DNA of 42,673 nt from Candidatus Methylomirabilota bacterium (GCA_035315345.1 DATFYA010000225.1:1-42673); one strand, 5' to 3'; counted from the stretch's first letter, positions 24,432 through 34,952 are shown. Numbers and translations are program-made. Notes: a model not told the origin generated them from the letters alone.

Positions 24432-25609
24432 CGGCGCGGCCGGGGCGGATGCGCCCGCACCGCCTCCTCGTCGATCTCGGTCCCCCATCCCGGCCCGCCG
24501 GGCAGCAGCAGGTGGCCGTCCCGGATCTCGGGCTTCACGGTGACCAGGTCGTCCTGCCACGGCACCATGTCCGGATCGATCTCCATGATCCGCAGATTTG
24601 GCACCACCGAGGCGAAGTGCGCGCTCATCATGGTGGCGAGGTGGCCGTAGAAGTTGTGGGGGGCCACGTTGATCTCGTAGGCCTCGGCCATCGCCGCGAT
24701 CTTCAGCGACTCGGCCACCCCGTTCCACGGGGTGTCGATGATCGCGACGTCCACCGCGTGCCGCTCGAAGAAGGGCCGGTAGTCCCGGCGGCCGAAGAGG
24801 CACTCGCACGAGGCGACCGGAATGGTGGTGCGGCTCCGCACGTAGGCCAGCGCGCTCGCATCGCGGGTGTCCATCTCGACCCAGAACAGGTCGAAGGGCT
24901 CCATCGCGCGGGCCATCTTGAGGAAGCCCTCGGTCTTGTAGTTGAAGTTCAGGTCCACCAGGACATCCATCCCGGGTCCGGCGCCCTCGCGGAAGGCGGC
25001 GAGCTGCGCGCGCATCGCCTCGACGACGTGGCGGTCCGCGTTCAGCTCCGGGAAGCCCTCGCCGCGCGCGAAGCCGGGGACGTGGGCGCGGGGACGTCCG
25101 TCACCCAGCAGCAGCACGTTGGTCTTGAGCGCGGTGTAGCCCTTCCGCACCACCTCACGGCCGAGCGCGGTGACGTCGCCCAGCGTCCGCACCGGCGGCA
25201 GCTCCATCTCGCGCGCCCGGCTCACCCGGTAGGTGGCGCAGTGCGACCAGTAGAGGCGGAGGCGGGTGCGGATCGGCCCGCCCAGGAGCGCGTACACCGG
25301 CACCCCGAGGGCGCGGGCATTGACGTCGAGCAGCGCGTTCTCGATCGCTCCGATGGCCTGCTGGACCACGCCGCCGGCGGCTTGACGGCGAAGCGCGTAC
25401 AGCAAGGCCACGTGGGCTTCCCACGGGCGCGGGTCCTGGCCGATCAGGGTCGGCGCGAGCTCGGCGATGACCGCGGAGACCCCGAGGCCGCCGAAGGACT
25501 CGTTGTACTCGCTCCAGCCGACGATGCCCTCGTCGGTGCTGATCTTGAGGAAGTCGAGGTTCCGCCAGCCCGCGTCGGCGTGGAGCGATTCGATCGTGGT
25601 GATCTTCAT
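24428..25609 (-). CDS. Enolase-superfamily enzyme (mandelate racemase/muconate lactonizing family)
   Basis: 393 residues. The N-terminal capping domain (about 1-115) precedes a TIM barrel. Magnesium ligands are D219 ('VDLNFN'), E245 ('WVEMD') and E269 ('SCECLFG'). K162 ('LKTNV') and H318 ('APHNFYG') are likely acid/base residues, a pattern found in sugar-acid dehydratases and related racemases of the MR subgroup. Exact substrate is unknown. It lies downstream of ahcY on the same strand with a 136-base gap holding an inverted repeat, so it probably has its own transcript or reduced read-through. It overlaps the channel gene by four bases at its end. Confidence 0.88.
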   Translation of the reverse strand: MKITTIESLHADAGWRNLDFLKISTDEGIVGWSEYNESFGGLGVSAVIAELAPTLIGQDPRPWEAHVALLYALRRQAAGGVVQQAIGAIENALLDVNARALGVPVYALLGGPIRTRLRLYWSHCATYRVSRAREMELPPVRTLGDVTALGREVVRKGYTALKTNVLLLGDGRPRAHVPGFARGEGFPELNADRHVVEAMRAQLAAFREGAGPGMDVLVDLNFNYKTEGFLKMARAMEPFDLFWVEMDTRDASALAYVRSRTTIPVASCECLFGRRDYRPFFERHAVDVAIIDTPWNGVAESLKIAAMAEAYEINVAPHNFYGHLATMMSAHFASVVPNLRIMEIDPDMVPWQDDLVTVKPEIRDGHLLLPGGPGWGTEIDEEAVRAHPPRPRR

Positions 25610-25682
25610 GCCCGGTAGGCTACCGAACCGCCCGACCCCTCGGCAACCCTGCCCTCACCGTCTCGCGCCCCACCCTCCCGAG

Positions 25683-25723
25683 CCCTCACCCTCTCCCCGG
25701 AGGGGAGAGGGCAGGGGTGAGGG
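25683..25723. repeat. Long imperfect palindrome (REP-like) after ahcY
   Basis: A perfect 10-bp stem (25689-25698 with 25702-25711, loop GGA) is extended by a second 6-bp stem (25683-25688 with 25718-25723) across a one-sided bulge. It is made of CCCTC-type repeats and lies 23-63 bases beyond the ahcY stop. No T run follows on either strand. It could slow transcription or protect the ahcY mRNA 3' end, or be a dispersed REP/MITE-type element. Confidence 0.75.
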
Positions 25724-25745
25724 GCGGTTCAGGAAGCGCGCGCGC

Positions 25746-27164
25746 CTAGTATCGGTAGTGATCCGGCTTGTAGGGCCCCGACTTCTCCACGCCGATGTAG
25801 CGGGCCTGCGTGTCGGTCAGCTCGGTGAGGTGCGCGTTCAGCTTTCGGAGCTGCAGCCGCGCCACCTTCTCGTCGAGATGCTTGGGCAGGACGTAGACGC
25901 CGATCTGGTACTTGTCAGGGTTGGTGTACAGCTCGATCTGCGCGATGACCTGGTTGGCGAACGACGAGCTCATGACGTAGCTGGGGTGCCCGGTGGCGCA
26001 GCCCAGGTTGACCAGCCGTCCCTCCGCGAGCAGGATGATGCGCTTGCCGTCGGGGAAGACGACGTGGTCGACCTGCGGCTTGATGTTCTCCCACCTGTAC
26101 TGCTTGAGCGAGGCGATGTCGATCTCGCTGTCGAAGTGGCCGATGTTGCACACGATCGCGTTGTTCTTCATCCGGGCCATGTGTGCGTGGCCGATGACGT
26201 GGAAGTTGCCGGTGCAGGTCACGAAGATGTCGGCCTGGTCGGCGGCCTCGTCCATGGTCACCACCCGGTAGCCTTCCATGGCCGCCTGCAAGGCGCAGAT
26301 GGGATCGATCTCGGTGACCCACACCTGGGCGGACAGCGCGCGCAGGGCCTGGGCGGAGCCCTTGCCCACGTCGCCGTAGCCGCACACCACCGCGATCTTG
26401 CCCGCCACCATCACGTCGGTGGCCCGCTTGATGCCGTCGACCAGCGACTCGCGGCAGCCGTAGAGATTGTCGAACTTGGACTTGGTCACCGAGTCGTTGA
26501 CGTTGATGGCCGGGAATCTCAGCCGGCCGTCCTTGGCCATCTGGTAGAGCCGCTTGACCCCGGTGGTGGTCTCCTCGCTCACCCCGCGGATCTTGCCGAT
26601 GCGGGTCGAGTACCACGTGGGATCCTTGGCCAGCTGGTGGCGGATCGCCGCGAAGAGCGCGGTCTCCTCTTCGTTGTCGGGATGGGCGATCGCGGCGGGA
26701 TCCTTCTCGGCGACCGCCCCGAGGTGCAGCAGCAGCGTCGCGTCGCCGCCGTCGTCGAGGATCATGTTGGCGTGACCGCCTTGCGGCCACTCGAAGATGC
26801 GGTGCGTGTAGTCCCAATACTCGTCGAGCGACTCGCCCTTGCGCGCGAACACCGCGGTGCCCACCGCCGCAATGGCGGCCGCCGCGTGGTCCTGGGTCGA
26901 GAAGATGTTGCAGGAGGCCCAGCGGACCTCGGCCCCGAGGGCCTGCAGGGTCTCGATCAGCACCGCGGTCTGGATGGTCATGTGCAGCGACCCGGCGATG
27001 CGGGCCCCCCGCAGGGGCTGCTGGCTCGCGTACTCCTCGCGGATGGCCATGAGACCGGGCATCTCCGTCTCCGCGATCTGGATCTCCTTGCGGCCCCAGT
27101 CGGACAGCTTGAGATCGGTGACGACGTGGTCCGGTGAGTGGCTGGTCCTGGCAGTGGCGCTCAT
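25746..27164 (-). CDS. ahcY: S-adenosyl-L-homocysteine hydrolase
   Basis: 472 residues, full length. The enzyme splits S-adenosylhomocysteine into adenosine and homocysteine and so relieves inhibition of methyltransferases. Recognisable parts: '[16 protein letters not shown]' and 'STQDHAAAA' in the catalytic domain, '[13 protein letters not shown]' with the catalytic Lys/Asp, the NAD-binding 'CGYGDVGKG', 'GHFDSEID', and the C-terminal 'KPDHYRY' tail that closes the neighbouring subunit's NAD site. ATG at 27164 is chosen because a GAGGAGGG ribosome-binding site (27171-27178) precedes it and the protein start fits the family; the frame also runs further up through the leader RNA. Expression should be switched on by high SAH through the riboswitch at 27196-27281. 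Confidence 0.97.
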   Translation of the reverse strand: MSATARTSHSPDHVVTDLKLSDWGRKEIQIAETEMPGLMAIREEYASQQPLRGARIAGSLHMTIQTAVLIETLQALGAEVRWASCNIFSTQDHAAAAIAAVGTAVFARKGESLDEYWDYTHRIFEWPQGGHANMILDDGGDATLLLHLGAVAEKDPAAIAHPDNEEETALFAAIRHQLAKDPTWYSTRIGKIRGVSEETTTGVKRLYQMAKDGRLRFPAINVNDSVTKSKFDNLYGCRESLVDGIKRATDVMVAGKIAVVCGYGDVGKGSAQALRALSAQVWVTEIDPICALQAAMEGYRVVTMDEAADQADIFVTCTGNFHVIGHAHMARMKNNAIVCNIGHFDSEIDIASLKQYRWENIKPQVDHVVFPDGKRIILLAEGRLVNLGCATGHPSYVMSSSFANQVIAQIELYTNPDKYQIGVYVLPKHLDEKVARLQLRKLNAHLTELTDTQARYIGVEKSGPYKPDHYRY

Positions 27165-27195
27165 CTCGCGCCCTCCTCGTGTGAGCTGGAGTTTG

Positions 27196-27281
27196 CGAGC
27201 GCCGTTGTTCCGAGCCGACCGGGCGGCCGGCCGCTCCGAGCCTGGCGGGCCTGGCGCCCGTCGCAACGCTCCTCGGAGCCG
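27196..27281 (-). promoter_or_regulatory. S-adenosylhomocysteine (SAH) riboswitch
   Basis: On the minus strand, 32 bases before the ahcY start, the leader RNA matches the SAH riboswitch consensus. The 5' block (27262-27281) contains GAGGAGCGTTGCGA, the middle block contains CCAGGCTCGG and the 3' block contains AACGGCGCTC (27197-27206). Pairings seen: GCTCCGAG with CTCGGAGC (8 bp, uninterrupted), GAGCG with CGCTC, and a GGGC/GCCC hairpin. An additional GC-rich hairpin sits in the variable region. The class activates ahcY and methionine-cycle genes when SAH builds up; the ribosome-binding site lies just downstream of its 3' end, so control of translation or of a nearby terminator is possible. 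Confidence 0.93.
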
Positions 27282-27294
27282 GGTAACGCAGATC

Positions 27295-27300
27295 AGTATA
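27295..27300 (-). promoter_or_regulatory. Likely -10 box of the ahcY promoter
   Basis: TATACT on the minus strand, five of six matches to TATAAT and conspicuous in this GC-rich setting. Transcription would start near 27288, about seven bases before the first riboswitch base, exactly where an aptamer leader should begin. No good TTGACA-like -35 is seen 16-18 bases further upstream. Confidence 0.65.
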
Positions 27301-27475
27301 CCCGATCCGCACGCCGGCCCTCCATCACTCGATCACCCGGTCTGGCCCGCGCGCGTGTCGACGGGACCACTTCACGCCAGCATCATCGGACGCGACGGCC
27401 GATGGACGTCGGCCGAAAGTCCACCATCGGGCGGCGGAGCGTGGTACAAGGGCTGCCGAGGAGGAACTCGAGCTC

Positions 27476-27994
27476 ATGGTCACCGCGGCCGACTTCATTC
27501 GCGCCAACCTCACGCGGCTCCACGCCGGCCTCGACAAAGTGATGGCCGATCTCACGCCGGACCAGCTGCACACGGTGCCGGCGCGCCCCTCCAGGGCCAA
27601 CACCATCGCCTGGGGGGTCTGGCACTACACGCGCACCGAGGACAACATCGTGCGCTGGGTGATCCAGGACCGGAAGCCGCCGATCTGGGTGGAGGCCGGC
27701 TACGGCGAGAAGCTCGGCCTGCCCCCCGCCGCGCAGGGCACCGGCATGTCCACCGAGGAGGCGCAGGCGCTCCGGATCAAGGACGTGCCGCTCTTCCGCG
27801 AGTACATGGGTCGGGTGTGGGCGGGGACCGACGAGCTGATCGCGGGGGCCTCGCCCGCCCTCCTGGAGAAGGTCGTCACGGTCAAGCCGCTGGGCGACAT
27901 GACGGTGGTGCAGTGCCTGGGACAGGTGGGCCTCACCCACGGCATGACCCATCTCGGCGAGATCGAGCTGAGCCGCAGCCTCATCGGCGCCTGA
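27476..27994 (+). CDS. DinB-fold protein
   Basis: 172 residues, second DinB-fold protein of the window. Metal-ligand histidines sit in 'GVWHYTRTEDN' and 'GLTHGMTHLGEIE'. It may bind a metal and a thiol cofactor, but no substrate can be named. A GAGGAGGA ribosome-binding site precedes the ATG. The 311 bases between it and ahcY (27165-27475) hold the SAH riboswitch and ahcY promoter on the minus strand and, near its end, only this ribosome-binding site on the plus strand. The luciferase-like gene starts 11 bases downstream. Confidence 0.85.
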   Translation: MVTAADFIRANLTRLHAGLDKVMADLTPDQLHTVPARPSRANTIAWGVWHYTRTEDNIVRWVIQDRKPPIWVEAGYGEKLGLPPAAQGTGMSTEEAQALRIKDVPLFREYMGRVWAGTDELIAGASPALLEKVVTVKPLGDMTVVQCLGQVGLTHGMTHLGEIELSRSLIGA

Positions 27995-28005
27995 TCGGGT
28001 CGGCC

Positions 28006-29073
28006 ATGCGCTTCGGCTGGCTCACGCTGGCGCATTCACCGTCGCCCGAGGGCGACCACGCCGCGATCGGCGAGCAGCTCGAGCAGGCCTGCCTGGCCGA
28101 GACGGTGGGCTTCGACTCGGTCTGGCTCACCGAGCACAACTTCACCGGCGAGGCGGTGTACTGCGATCCGATCCCGTTCGCGAGCGCGCTCGCCGCGCGC
28201 ACCAGCCGCGTGCGCATCGGCTTCGCGGTGATCCAGCTCGCGCTGCGACACCCGGTGCGGCTCGCCGTCCAGCTCGCCCTGCTCGACAATCTGAGCCGCG
28301 GCCGGCTCGACGTGGGAGTGGGTCGTGGCAGCCTCTACAACGAGTACGAGTTCGTGGGCTACGGCCTGCGCAGCGACGACAGCCGTGAGCGCAGCGCCGA
28401 GGCCCTCGAGGTCCTGACCCGCGCGTGGACCGAAGAGCCGTTCGTCTACCAGGGCAAGTTCTTCCAAATGAGCCTGCCCGCGCTGCGGCCGCGGGTCTAC
28501 CAGCGCCCGCATCCGCCGATCTGGCGCAGCGTGGTGACGGAGGCCTCGTTCGAGGAGTGCGGGCGCCTGGGGGTGCCCATCCTGACCTCGCGGATCCCGC
28601 TCGAATCGATCGGCGCGCGCCTGAAGCTCTACGAGAACGGCCTCGTGGCGGGCGGGCACCCCGAGCCGCTGCGCGACCGCCGCCGCCGCGAGGTGGCGGT
28701 GTGGCGGCACGTCTACGTGGCGCCGAGCCAGGCGCAGGCCGAGGACGAGCTGGCCGAGACGCTCGGGCACACCCGCCGGCACATGCTGCACGCGCGCGCC
28801 GCCCACAACCCGGACGACTACCGGGTGGACCCCGCGGTGGTGAACCCGTTCAACGACCCGCGCGTGTCGGAGGACGAGGCGGTCCGGTTCTCGCTGGCCA
28901 CCGGCGCGCTCTGCGGCACTCCCGCGCGCGTGACCGAGCAGATGGCCGCGCTCCGCGACGCGGGCGTGGGCCACGTGCTGGCCCAGATGAGCTTTGGCTA
29001 CCTGGGACACGAGCGGATCCTCGCCTCGATGCGGCGCTTCGGCGAGACGGTGATGCCCGCGTTCCGCGACTAG
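28006..29073 (+). CDS. Luciferase-like (LLM) flavin-dependent monooxygenase
   Basis: 355 residues. It belongs to the luciferase branch with '[15 protein letters not shown]' at the start, '[38 protein letters not shown]' as the classic family signature (residues about 68-105), and '[10 protein letters not shown]' later. This sequence type usually uses FMNH2 or a similar reduced flavin rather than F420. Substrate unknown. ATG at 28006 is chosen because the TIM barrel begins at once ('[12 protein letters not shown]'). It is part of a plus-strand run of DinB, this gene and cysteine synthase. Confidence 0.92.
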   Translation: MRFGWLTLAHSPSPEGDHAAIGEQLEQACLAETVGFDSVWLTEHNFTGEAVYCDPIPFASALAARTSRVRIGFAVIQLALRHPVRLAVQLALLDNLSRGRLDVGVGRGSLYNEYEFVGYGLRSDDSRERSAEALEVLTRAWTEEPFVYQGKFFQMSLPALRPRVYQRPHPPIWRSVVTEASFEECGRLGVPILTSRIPLESIGARLKLYENGLVAGGHPEPLRDRRRREVAVWRHVYVAPSQAQAEDELAETLGHTRRHMLHARAAHNPDDYRVDPAVVNPFNDPRVSEDEAVRFSLATGALCGTPARVTEQMAALRDAGVGHVLAQMSFGYLGHERILASMRRFGETVMPAFRD

Positions 29074-29093
29074 ATCCAGAGGGAGCGACCGCC

Positions 29094-30022
<929 letters not shown>

Positions 30023-30026
<4 letters not shown>

Positions 30027-31996
30027 GTGGTCGGCAGGTACTTGGCGAACCAGTCCAGGATGATCCGGAAGCGCTCGAGGCGGTGGCGCGGCCGGCCCGA
30101 GCGCGACAGCTCGTGGTTCTCGTCGGGGAACCGCACGAACACCACCTCGCGGCGCAGGGTCTTGAGCGCCACGTAGAGCTGCTCGGCCTGCTCGATGGGG
30201 CAGCGCAGGTCGTCCTCGGAGTGGATGATCAGGAGCGGGGTGGTGATGTCGCGGGCGTAGGAGAGCGGCGAGCGCTCGAGGTACTTCGCCATGTCGTCCC
30301 ACGGCCGGATCCCGCCCATCTCGACGGTGTTGAAGACGTAGCCGATGTCACTGGTGCCGAACATGCTGGTCTGCGCGTTCACCGCCCGCTCGGAGCACGC
30401 GGCCCGGAAGCGCGTGCAGTGGCCCACGATCCAGCTCGTCATGAAGCCGCCGTAGCTGCCGCCGAGCAGGCCGAGCCGCTCCGGGTCGATCCAGTCGTAG
30501 CGGGCGAGGGCGGCGTCGAGGCCGGCGAGCACGTCGGCCGAGTCTCCGCCGCCCCAGTCGCCGACCACCGCGCCGGTGAAGGTCTCGCCGTAACCCTGGC
30601 TACCGCGGGGATTCGTGAACAGCACCGCGTAGCCGGCCCCGGCCTGGACCTGGAACTCGTCGAAGAAGGACAGCCCGTACTGGGCGTGGGGGCCGCCGTG
30701 CACGTTGACGAGCAGGGGATAGCGTCGGCCCGCCGCGAAGCCGAAGGGCTTCATCACGAAGCCGTCCACCGTGAAGCCGGCGCGCTCGAAGCGGAAGCGC
30801 TCGGGTCGGCTCAGCGCCACCTCCCGCTTCCATTCGCGGTTGAGATCGGTGAGCGGCCGCTCCCCGCGGCCGTCGCCTGCGCACACGAAGATCTCGGCGG
30901 GCGTCACCGGGTCGCTCGCCGCGAAGGCGAGCGTGGCGCCGTCGGCGGACAGGGAGTAGCCGGTCACGGTGCGCTCGCCCTCGACGATTCGGGTAATGGA
31001 CCCGTCGACGCGATTCACCCGATAGAGCCCGAGCGAGGCCTGATCCTCCGCCGCGATCGTGAGGCGGTCGTCGGGGCTCCAGGCCGGCGCGACGCCCAGG
31101 GGCGAGCACGAGCGATCGAGCGCCGCGGTCAAGCAGACCGGCGCCCCGCCGGTGACCGGGACGGTGAAGAGCCGCAGGTTCTTCGAGAACGAGTTGACGA
31201 TCGTCCGGCCGAGAAACGCCACCGCCTGCCCGGTCGGCGAGAAGCGCGGATGGACCGCGGGCCCCGCCGTCCCGGTCAGGCGCCGGGGTGCTCCTCCCTC
31301 CGCGGACACCACCCAGATGTCGCTGACGTCGTCGTGATCGCGCTCATCGTGGCGGGCGCTCGCGAACGCGATCCACCGTCCGTCCGGGGACCAGACCGGA
31401 TCGCCGTGATCGTGGTCGCCCTCGGTGATCTGGCGGGGCTCGCCCCCCGCCCCGTCGACCACGAAGACGTGGCCGCGGCGGTCATAGGTGAAGCCCTCGC
31501 CGTTGAACCGGTACTTGAGCGTGGTGATGACCCGCGGCGGCCGCGACTTCGCCTTCTCCTCCTCGGACTCGGGCTCCGACCACCCACCCACCCGCGCCAC
31601 GAACGCCAGGCGGGCGCCGTCGGGTGACCACTGGGGCGCGCTCACGCCGTGGCGCAGGTCGGTGAGGCGAATCGGCTCGCCGCCGCGGGCCGGCATCACG
31701 TAGAGCTGGCCCTTCTTCTTGGCCTCGCGCTCGGAGACGAACGCCAGGCGCGCGCCGTCGGGCGACCAGCGGGGGGTGGTGTCGCGCCGCGGGCCGGCGG
31801 TGAACCGCCGCGGCTCGCCGCCGGCCACGTCCACCAGCCAGATCGCGGAGAGGTACTCGTCCCGCTCCTCGGACAGCGTCGTCACCACGAAGGCCACCGT
31901 CGTCCCGTCCGGCGAGATCTGCGGGTCGCTCACGAACCGGACGCGGGTGAGATCGTGCGGCGTCATCGGCCGGGGGGCGGGCATGGCGCGCATCAT
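30023..31996 (-). CDS. S9-family serine peptidase (acylaminoacyl/dipeptidyl peptidase type)
   Basis: 657 residues. The first 390 or so residues are a beta-propeller built of repeats such as '[10 protein letters not shown]', '[10 protein letters not shown]' and '[10 protein letters not shown]'. The C-terminal alpha/beta hydrolase domain has the triad S514 ('GGSYGGFM'), D596 ('SEDDLRCP') and H628 ('ENHE'). The enzyme should cleave short peptides or remove acylated N-terminal residues. No signal peptide is seen, so it is probably cytoplasmic. Start is uncertain: ATGs at 31996, 31993 and 31984 all lie before the conserved '[18 protein letters not shown]'; none has a strong ribosome-binding site. 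Confidence 0.93.
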
Positions 31997-32679
31997 ACCG
32001 TAGGCGGCGCAGCCGGGACGGATCGCCGGGCGGCGGGATGCGGCTCGCCGTCCGGCGCGTCTACGGCTCCCTCCTCAACTCCGACGACGACGCGGGCGCG
32101 ATCGACCCGGTCGCGTGGCAAGACGCCGACTTCCGGTTGCGGCGACGCCGCTTCAAGGCGAAGACCGCGGCCGGCGCATCGACAAACTGTATCGACCCGG
32201 GCACACGAACGATCTCTCCCGCGGCCCCGCTGACGCGTCATGCCAGCGTTCGCGTCGTGCCCGTCGTGGCGATGAGCTGCCCCGCTCCACCATCGTCGGA
32301 CAAAAAAATCGCCCCCGGCGACGACGTCGTAGCGGCCTTCTGCCCCATGGAGCCTGACGGTAGGAAAACAAATCTCGGTCGGCGATGACGTGAGGTAACC
32401 GGAAAAAGTTCCGCCTCCGCGGGTACACGTCATGCGTGCGAACGCTGCCGCGAACACGCGCGTCAGTCTCATGACACCGTGACACGCGCGGGCGCGATAT
32501 GTGTCGATTCCAGTTCGACCGCGTGCTGGCTCCGTGCGTGGCACTTCCATTGCTGCAATCCGCGGCCCTCTGACCGTCGGGGCTGAATGTCCAAGGCGGT
32601 CTCTCCGAACACCCGCTGGCCAGCCCCGCGCCGCCGGCCAGCGACTTCACGACAACCTCTAACCGCAAGGGAAGACAAA
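31997..32679. other. Gene-poor 683-base interval
   Basis: No convincing protein gene. Short frames exist (for example plus strand 32038-32388), but none has a ribosome-binding site, a recognisable domain or the G/C-ending codons of the neighbours. The DNA from about 32160 is visibly less GC-rich than elsewhere, with an A7 tract, a GGAAAAAGTT tract and a TTTGTTTT complement. Notable structures are the minus-strand terminator at 32302-32321 and an 8-bp hairpin (32457-32464 with 32481-32488) that pairs better as minus-strand RNA. The 3' end contains the leader of the secreted protein gene at 32680. Confidence 0.6.
32302..32321 (-). terminator. Intrinsic terminator-like hairpin on the minus strand
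   Basis: Minus strand reads TCGCC-GGG-GGCGA (32309-32321) directly followed by seven T residues (32302-32308). A perfect 5-bp GC-rich stem plus T7 is the textbook form and is the only such T run noticed in the window. No minus-strand gene ends just upstream: the nearest is the ABC importer operon ending at 33834, with an opposite-strand gene between. This implies an unannotated minus-strand transcript, or antisense insulation. Confidence 0.65.
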
Positions 32680-33780
32680 ATGCACGTTCCGTACATGATG
32701 CGGCGGCTGATCGCGGCCCCGAGCGGGTTCGTCGGCTTGCCGGTGCTGCTCGCGGTCGCGCTCACCCTGCCGAGCCCGGCGGCGGCCGTGTTGACGAGCC
32801 AGGAGGCGACGGCGCTGCAACGCCCGTTTGCCGCCGCGCGCAATCTCTCCAGCGGCATCAGCGGAGCGCTGCTGCCGGCGATCAAGGACCAGACCAACAC
32901 GTCGACGCGCCCGAAGCTGGCGACCGTGGCCCAGCTGATCGTCCGCGCGCAAGGGCAGCTGGCTGGTGGGATCGCCGATCTGCTCGGGGGCTCGGCGGCC
33001 GACGACGACGGCCGCGGGCGCACCTTCTTCGTACGGAGGGGCATGGAGCAACTGACGTCCGCGCACTACACCCTCACGGCGGCCAAGAGCGCGGTGAATG
33101 CCGCCATCGCGGCCGGAGCCAGCTCCTACTACCTGGGGCGCCTGCGCGACATCGACATCGCGGGGGCCCTGGTGAACCTGCAAGCGTTCGATACGACCCT
33201 CCGCTTCGCCGACCCGTATCCGGCCGCGCGCTCGCCGCAGGGCCGGATGCTGGTGATCGGCCCGCACGGAGACTACGACGAAGCGCAGCGCCGGCTGACC
33301 TCGGCCACGACGTTCCTTCTCGCGGCCACCGCCGCGGTGGTCAACGCCTACAAATCGGACAGCCTGCTGCCGTCGTACTGGTCTCTCTACCAGCAGCTCA
33401 AGTTCGCGGGGACGTTATATCAGCAGAACATTCAGGCCATGGCCACGCTGGCCGGCCTCAGCCAGAATGCGACGGAGGCGGCGCGCTCGCCGTTCTTTCG
33501 GATCCTCGGGCGGATCGAGACCCTCACCCATGGGGGTGGAGGCCCGTGCCATCCCGACGATTGCCACGGCACGCCCTACCAGTACAACAACTTCATGCAA
33601 TTCACGCTGAGCCAGGTGTCGTATTGGGCCGGCCGCCCGAGCTTCGCGCACTACCAGCAAGAAGCCATGCATCGGATCACCGAGGCGTGGGACGGGACCG
33701 ATTCCGCGGTGTGGTACATGCTGACGTTCCCCGAATGCGACCAGCGGTCGACACCACGCGGCTGCGGCGGGATCAAATGA
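32680..33780 (+). CDS. Secreted protein of unknown function
   Basis: 366 residues, not recognised. The N-terminus has a basic start, a hydrophobic stretch (about 10-30) and a signal-peptidase site near 'SPAAA-VLTS', so it should be exported. The mature part looks mainly helical and Ala-rich ('QLIVRAQGQLAGGIADLLGG', residues about 88-107). Four Cys residues lie in the last 80 residues ('GPCHPDDCHG' and 'PECDQRSTPRGCGG'), which may form two disulfides. ATG at 32680 is chosen because AAGGGAAG precedes it and the signal peptide begins there. Codon use is a little less GC-biased than in neighbours, and it sits alone between two convergent/divergent units, hinting at later acquisition. Confidence 0.8.
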   Translation: MHVPYMMRRLIAAPSGFVGLPVLLAVALTLPSPAAAVLTSQEATALQRPFAAARNLSSGISGALLPAIKDQTNTSTRPKLATVAQLIVRAQGQLAGGIADLLGGSAADDDGRGRTFFVRRGMEQLTSAHYTLTAAKSAVNAAIAAGASSYYLGRLRDIDIAGALVNLQAFDTTLRFADPYPAARSPQGRMLVIGPHGDYDEAQRRLTSATTFLLAATAAVVNAYKSDSLLPSYWSLYQQLKFAGTLYQQNIQAMATLAGLSQNATEAARSPFFRILGRIETLTHGGGGPCHPDDCHGTPYQYNNFMQFTLSQVSYWAGRPSFAHYQQEAMHRITEAWDGTDSAVWYMLTFPECDQRSTPRGCGGIK

Positions 33781-33833
33781 GCGGCGCGGCCGCCGCGGGC
33801 GACGCTCACCGGCGCGGCTGACCGGAGCGGGCG

Positions 33834-34952
33834 CTAGTCCTCCAGCAGCACGCAGTGGCGGGGATCGACGATCAGATAGACCGCGTCGCCCTCGTCCACC
33901 GGGTCGGTGGTGACCTGGCGCGCCACCAGCGGCCGGCCGTCCCACTCCACGTGATATTGCGTGAAGTCCCCCTGGAACACCCGGCGCCGCACCGTGGCCG
34001 GCCACACGTTGACCGCCGCGGCCGGTCGCTCGCGAGCCAGGCGCAGGTGCACGGTGCGGACCGAGAAGAGGGCGTCGTCGCCGACGCGGCGGCCGTGCCC
34101 GGTCCCGTGCACGATCGCGCCGCCCGGCGTCTCCAGCACGATCCGCCCGTCCGTCTCCAGGTCCGGCCGCCGCCGACCGCGGATCAGGTTGGCCGAGCCC
34201 ACGAAGTCGGCCACGAACGTGTTGCGGGGGAGGTCGTAGATCTGGGACGGGGTGCCGATCTGCTCGATCACTCCGTCGCGCATCACGATGATCCGGTCGG
34301 AGATGGCGAGTGCCTCCTCGAGATCGTGGGTCACGTAGACCGAGGTGATGCCGAGGCGCCGCTGCAGCTCCTTGATCTCGAGTCGCATCTCGGCGCGCAG
34401 CTTGGCGTCGAGATTGCTGAGCGGCTCGTCGAAGAGCAGCACCGCGGGCTGGAACACGAAGGCGCGCGCCAGGGCCACCCGCTGCTGCTGTCCGCCCGAG
34501 AGCTTCGAGGCGCTGCGCGCGCCGAGCGAGCCCAGCTGGACCAGGTCGAGGGCCCACCGTACCCGCTCCGCGATCGCGGGCTCCGCCATCTTGCGGACCC
34601 GCAGGCCGTAGGCCACGTTGTCGAACACGGTCATGTGGGGCCAGATCGCGTACGACTGGAACACCATCGAGAGGCCGCGCCGCTCCGGCGGCACCTGGAT
34701 CCGCGGCGATGAGGAGAACACCGGCGTGCCGTCGATCCGGATCTCGCCGGAGGCGGGCTGCTCGAGGCCGGCGATGGCGCGCAGGGTGGTGGTCTTGCCG
34801 CAGCCCGACGGGCCCAGCAGCGTCACGTGCTCGCCCGCCGCGACCTGAAAGGTGACGCCGCGCACCGCCACCACCTGGCCGTAGCGGACCACCAGGTCGC
34901 GCACCTCGATCGACGCGGTGCGGGCCGGGGCGGGCGGCGACGGCGCGCTCAT
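33834..34952 (-). CDS. ABC importer ATP-binding protein (iron(III)/polyamine type)
   Basis: 372 residues. ATPase motifs in order: Walker A '[10 protein letters not shown]' (about 45-54), Q-loop '[13 protein letters not shown]', signature 'LSGGQQQR', Walker B '[13 protein letters not shown]' and H-loop 'VTHDLEEA'. The C-terminal 120 residues form a TOBE-type regulatory domain ('[10 protein letters not shown]'), as in FbpC, PotA and related CUT1/ferric importers. It energises the permease encoded just upstream: its ATG overlaps the permease stop by four bases (ATGA). Last gene of the operon substrate-binding protein, permease, ATPase. Confidence 0.95.
   Translation of the reverse strand: MSAPSPPAPARTASIEVRDLVVRYGQVVAVRGVTFQVAAGEHVTLLGPSGCGKTTTLRAIAGLEQPASGEIRIDGTPVFSSSPRIQVPPERRGLSMVFQSYAIWPHMTVFDNVAYGLRVRKMAEPAIAERVRWALDLVQLGSLGARSASKLSGGQQQRVALARAFVFQPAVLLFDEPLSNLDAKLRAEMRLEIKELQRRLGITSVYVTHDLEEALAISDRIIVMRDGVIEQIGTPSQIYDLPRNTFVADFVGSANLIRGRRRPDLETDGRIVLETPGGAIVHGTGHGRRVGDDALFSVRTVHLRLARERPAAAVNVWPATVRRRVFQGDFTQYHVEWDGRPLVARQVTTDPVDEGDAVYLIVDPRHCVLLED

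Noticed and set aside
21042-25618. Very long open frames on both strands antisense to real genes (over 1000 codons), also at 9396-12539
   Set aside because: They are artefacts of extreme GC content. They carry no domains, are Arg/Ala/Gly/His-rich and overlap genes with intact catalytic motifs.
27165-27266. N-terminal extension of AhcY into the leader
   Set aside because: The region is explained by the riboswitch and a strong ribosome-binding site directly before the ATG at 27164.
32038-32388. Possible small gene or decayed ORF on the plus strand
   Set aside because: No ribosome-binding site, no domain, codon use unlike real genes here; an apparent continuation exists only with a frameshift.
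32502-32520. TGTCGATTCC on the plus strand, identical in its first ten bases to the ECF42 promoter at 12700
   Set aside because: The CGAC that follows is only 8 bases away instead of 16, and nothing matching the -10 motif occurs at the right spacing, so I do not call a second ECF42 promoter.
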